Assembly (NCBI RefSeq): GCF_024539815.1
Contig: NZ_JAHHIU010000081.1
Span: forward strand, 1-64,000
DNA from: Streptomyces hayashii
GTDB taxonomy: Bacteria > Actinomycetota > Actinomycetes > Streptomycetales > Streptomycetaceae
DNA: 64,000 nucleotides
Reading direction: 5' to 3'
Part shown: positions 63,397-64,000 of the stretch, piece after piece
Position numbering within the stretch: the first letter of the stretch is position 1
Layout: every line of letters begins with the position of its first letter
The notes under the pieces: generated by a model
Databases searched by the model: none
Told to the model about the DNA's origin: nothing
Seen by the model: only the letters and a program-made list of their open reading frames with translations
Made by a program: the position numbers and the translations under genes

Positions 63397-63606
63397 ATGC
63401 AGGCGACCGCATACACGTACGACCCCGCCACGCGCAGCGGACAGGTGCTGCTGGACGACGGCACGCCGATCCCCTTCGACGCGCCGGCGTTCGACGCGGG
63501 CGGGCTGAGGCTGCTGCGGCCCGGGCAGCGCGTGCGCATCGAGACGCAGGAGCGCGGCGACGGCTCCGGCCCCCGGATCACCCTGGTGACGCTGCAGACC
63601 CTCTGA
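63397..63606 (+). CDS. Small OB-fold-like conserved protein, 69 residues
   Basis: The protein reads as a short beta-barrel: an N-terminal strand (A-T-A-Y-T-Y-D), T-R-S-G-Q-V-L-L-D-D-G-T, then L-L-R-P-G-Q-R-V-R-I-E-T. The pattern resembles a cold-shock-type RNA-binding fold, and a signature such as K-G-F-G-F-I is absent. Probably co-transcribed with cofC. Function not assigned. Confidence 0.75.
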   Translation: MQATAYTYDPATRSGQVLLDDGTPIPFDAPAFDAGGLRLLRPGQRVRIETQERGDGSGPRITLVTLQTL

Positions 63607-63642
63607 CCCTCCGAGCCTCCGAGCAGGCTGCGAACACGCCGC

Positions 63643-63671
63643 GGGCCGGGCTCCGAGAGGGAGTCCGGCCC
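63643..63671. terminator. Bidirectional terminator between the 69-residue gene and hupS
   Basis: A 12-base-pair stem (GGGCCGGGCTCC/GGAGTCCGGCCC, one G-T pair) with a 5-base loop. There is no T tract. It lies 37 bases after the plus-strand stop and 24 bases after the minus-strand hupS stop, so it can end both transcripts. Confidence 0.65.
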
Positions 63672-63694
63672 GGCGTGTGAGTGCCCCGGTCGCC

Positions 63695-64000
63695 CTACGC
63701 CTTGCGGGCGGTGGCCTTCTTGGCGGTGGTCTTGCGCGCGGTCGACTTCTTGGCGGGGGCCTTGGTGGCCGTCGCCTTCTTCGCCGCCGGGGCCTTCTTG
63801 GCCGTCGTCTTCTTGGCGGTGGCCGACTTCGCGGTGGTGGTCTTCTTCGCGGCCGGCGTCGCCTTCTTGGCCGTGGTCTTCTTCGCGGTGGTCTTCTTGG
63901 CGGCGCCCGTGGTCTTCTTCGCCGCAGCCGTCGTCTTCTTCGCCGTGGCGGTGGTCTTCTTCGCGGCGCCGGCCCTCGCCGAGGGGGAGGCCTTCTTCGC
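63695..64000 (-). CDS. hupS: HupS-type HU protein, lysine-rich C-terminal tail (5' end outside window)
   Basis: The stop codon at 63695 ends a minus-strand frame open to the window edge, giving 101 visible residues. They are almost wholly Lys, Ala and Thr in K-K-T-x and A-K-K-A-type units, with 15 or more K-K pairs. This matches the histone H1-like tail of Streptomyces HupS, whose N-terminal HU domain would lie past 64000. HupS compacts DNA in pre-spore chromosomes. The coding DNA shows near-identical repeats of cttctt/ggc triplets. Confidence 0.9.
   Translation of the reverse strand, partial: AKKASPSARAGAAKKTTATAKKTTAAAKKTTGAAKKTTAKKTTAKKATPAAKKTTTAKSATAKKTTAKKAPAAKKATATKAPAKKSTARKTTAKKATARKA

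Noticed and set aside
63695..64000. CRISPR-like or minisatellite array
   Set aside because: The regular repeats encode a Lys/Ala/Thr tail of a HU protein in one open frame; there are no spacers.

Overview
The window is GC-rich actinobacterial chromosome with almost no intergenic space. Strong third-position GC bias leaves long open frames antisense to most genes. The gene order and several diagnostic genes (whiG, nsdA, the four-gene sipWXYZ cluster, amtB-glnK-glnD, a glucose permease of the GlcP type, a HupS-type histone-like protein) identify it as the conserved core of a Streptomyces chromosome. From memory it corresponds to the S. coelicolor interval from roughly SCO5556 to SCO5622, read backwards; that numbering is recalled, not computed.

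Layout. 1-6.1 kb: a partial M23 peptidase, a TetR regulator, the sporulation sigma factor whiG, then dprA-comM-yraN and a DUF2469 gene. 6.1-13 kb: NUDIX hydrolase, four type I signal peptidases (sipZ, sipY, sipX, sipW), then the ribosome block rplS, trmD, rimM, a KH-domain protein and rpsP. 13-19 kb: a SprT-like zinc protein, a 59-residue small gene, a methyltransferase, ftsH and the SRP GTPase ffh. 19-25 kb: the nitrogen-control unit amtB-glnK-glnD, with a GlnR-type box in front, and nsdA. 25-31 kb: a free-standing Prim-Pol domain protein, the SRP receptor ftsY, a small unknown, an LLM oxidoreductase and glcP. 31-46 kb: smc, a small coiled-coil protein, acylphosphatase, a CAP-domain surface protein, a flavodoxin-like reductase with a divergent HxlR regulator, mutM, rnc, rpmF, DUF177, a SepIVA/DivIVA-like coiled coil, coaD, rsmD and recG. 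46-57 kb is the least conserved part. It holds a plus-strand Hsp90-like/TPR gene pair placed between recG and a FakA-like DhaL protein, and, beyond rpmB, a BTAD/NB-ARC regulator with an FAD monooxygenase. 57-64 kb: thiD, thiL, an Lrp-type RAM protein, a DUF3515 lipoprotein, ddlA, gpsA, plsC, cofC, a 69-residue protein and the lysine-rich tail of hupS, cut by the window edge.

How the genes work together. Much of the window is core information and envelope machinery: protein export (ffh, ftsY, signal peptidases, ftsH), ribosome and RNA maturation (rplS, rimM, rpsP, rnc, rsmD, trmD, rpmF, rpmB), chromosome maintenance (smc, recG, mutM, hupS) and precursor supply (plsC, gpsA, ddlA, coaD, thiD/thiL, cofC for F420). 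Many minus-strand neighbours overlap by 1-11 bases or abut (ATGA, GTGA, TGATG junctions), implying translational coupling.

The best candidate for an undescribed system is the Hsp90-like plus TPR operon (46123-51007). It has an intact ATP-binding fold and an 8-base gene overlap, and it interrupts the otherwise familiar recG-fakA-rpmB neighbourhood. Other points worth checking are a recurrent exact codon run (GCA-CGC-GCG-CGT) spread over several genes, a duplicated ribosome-binding site before the Prim-Pol gene, a probable leaderless small gene, and palindromic operators next to the HxlR, LLM and glcP genes. No tRNA, rRNA, insertion sequence, integrase or CRISPR array was recognised.
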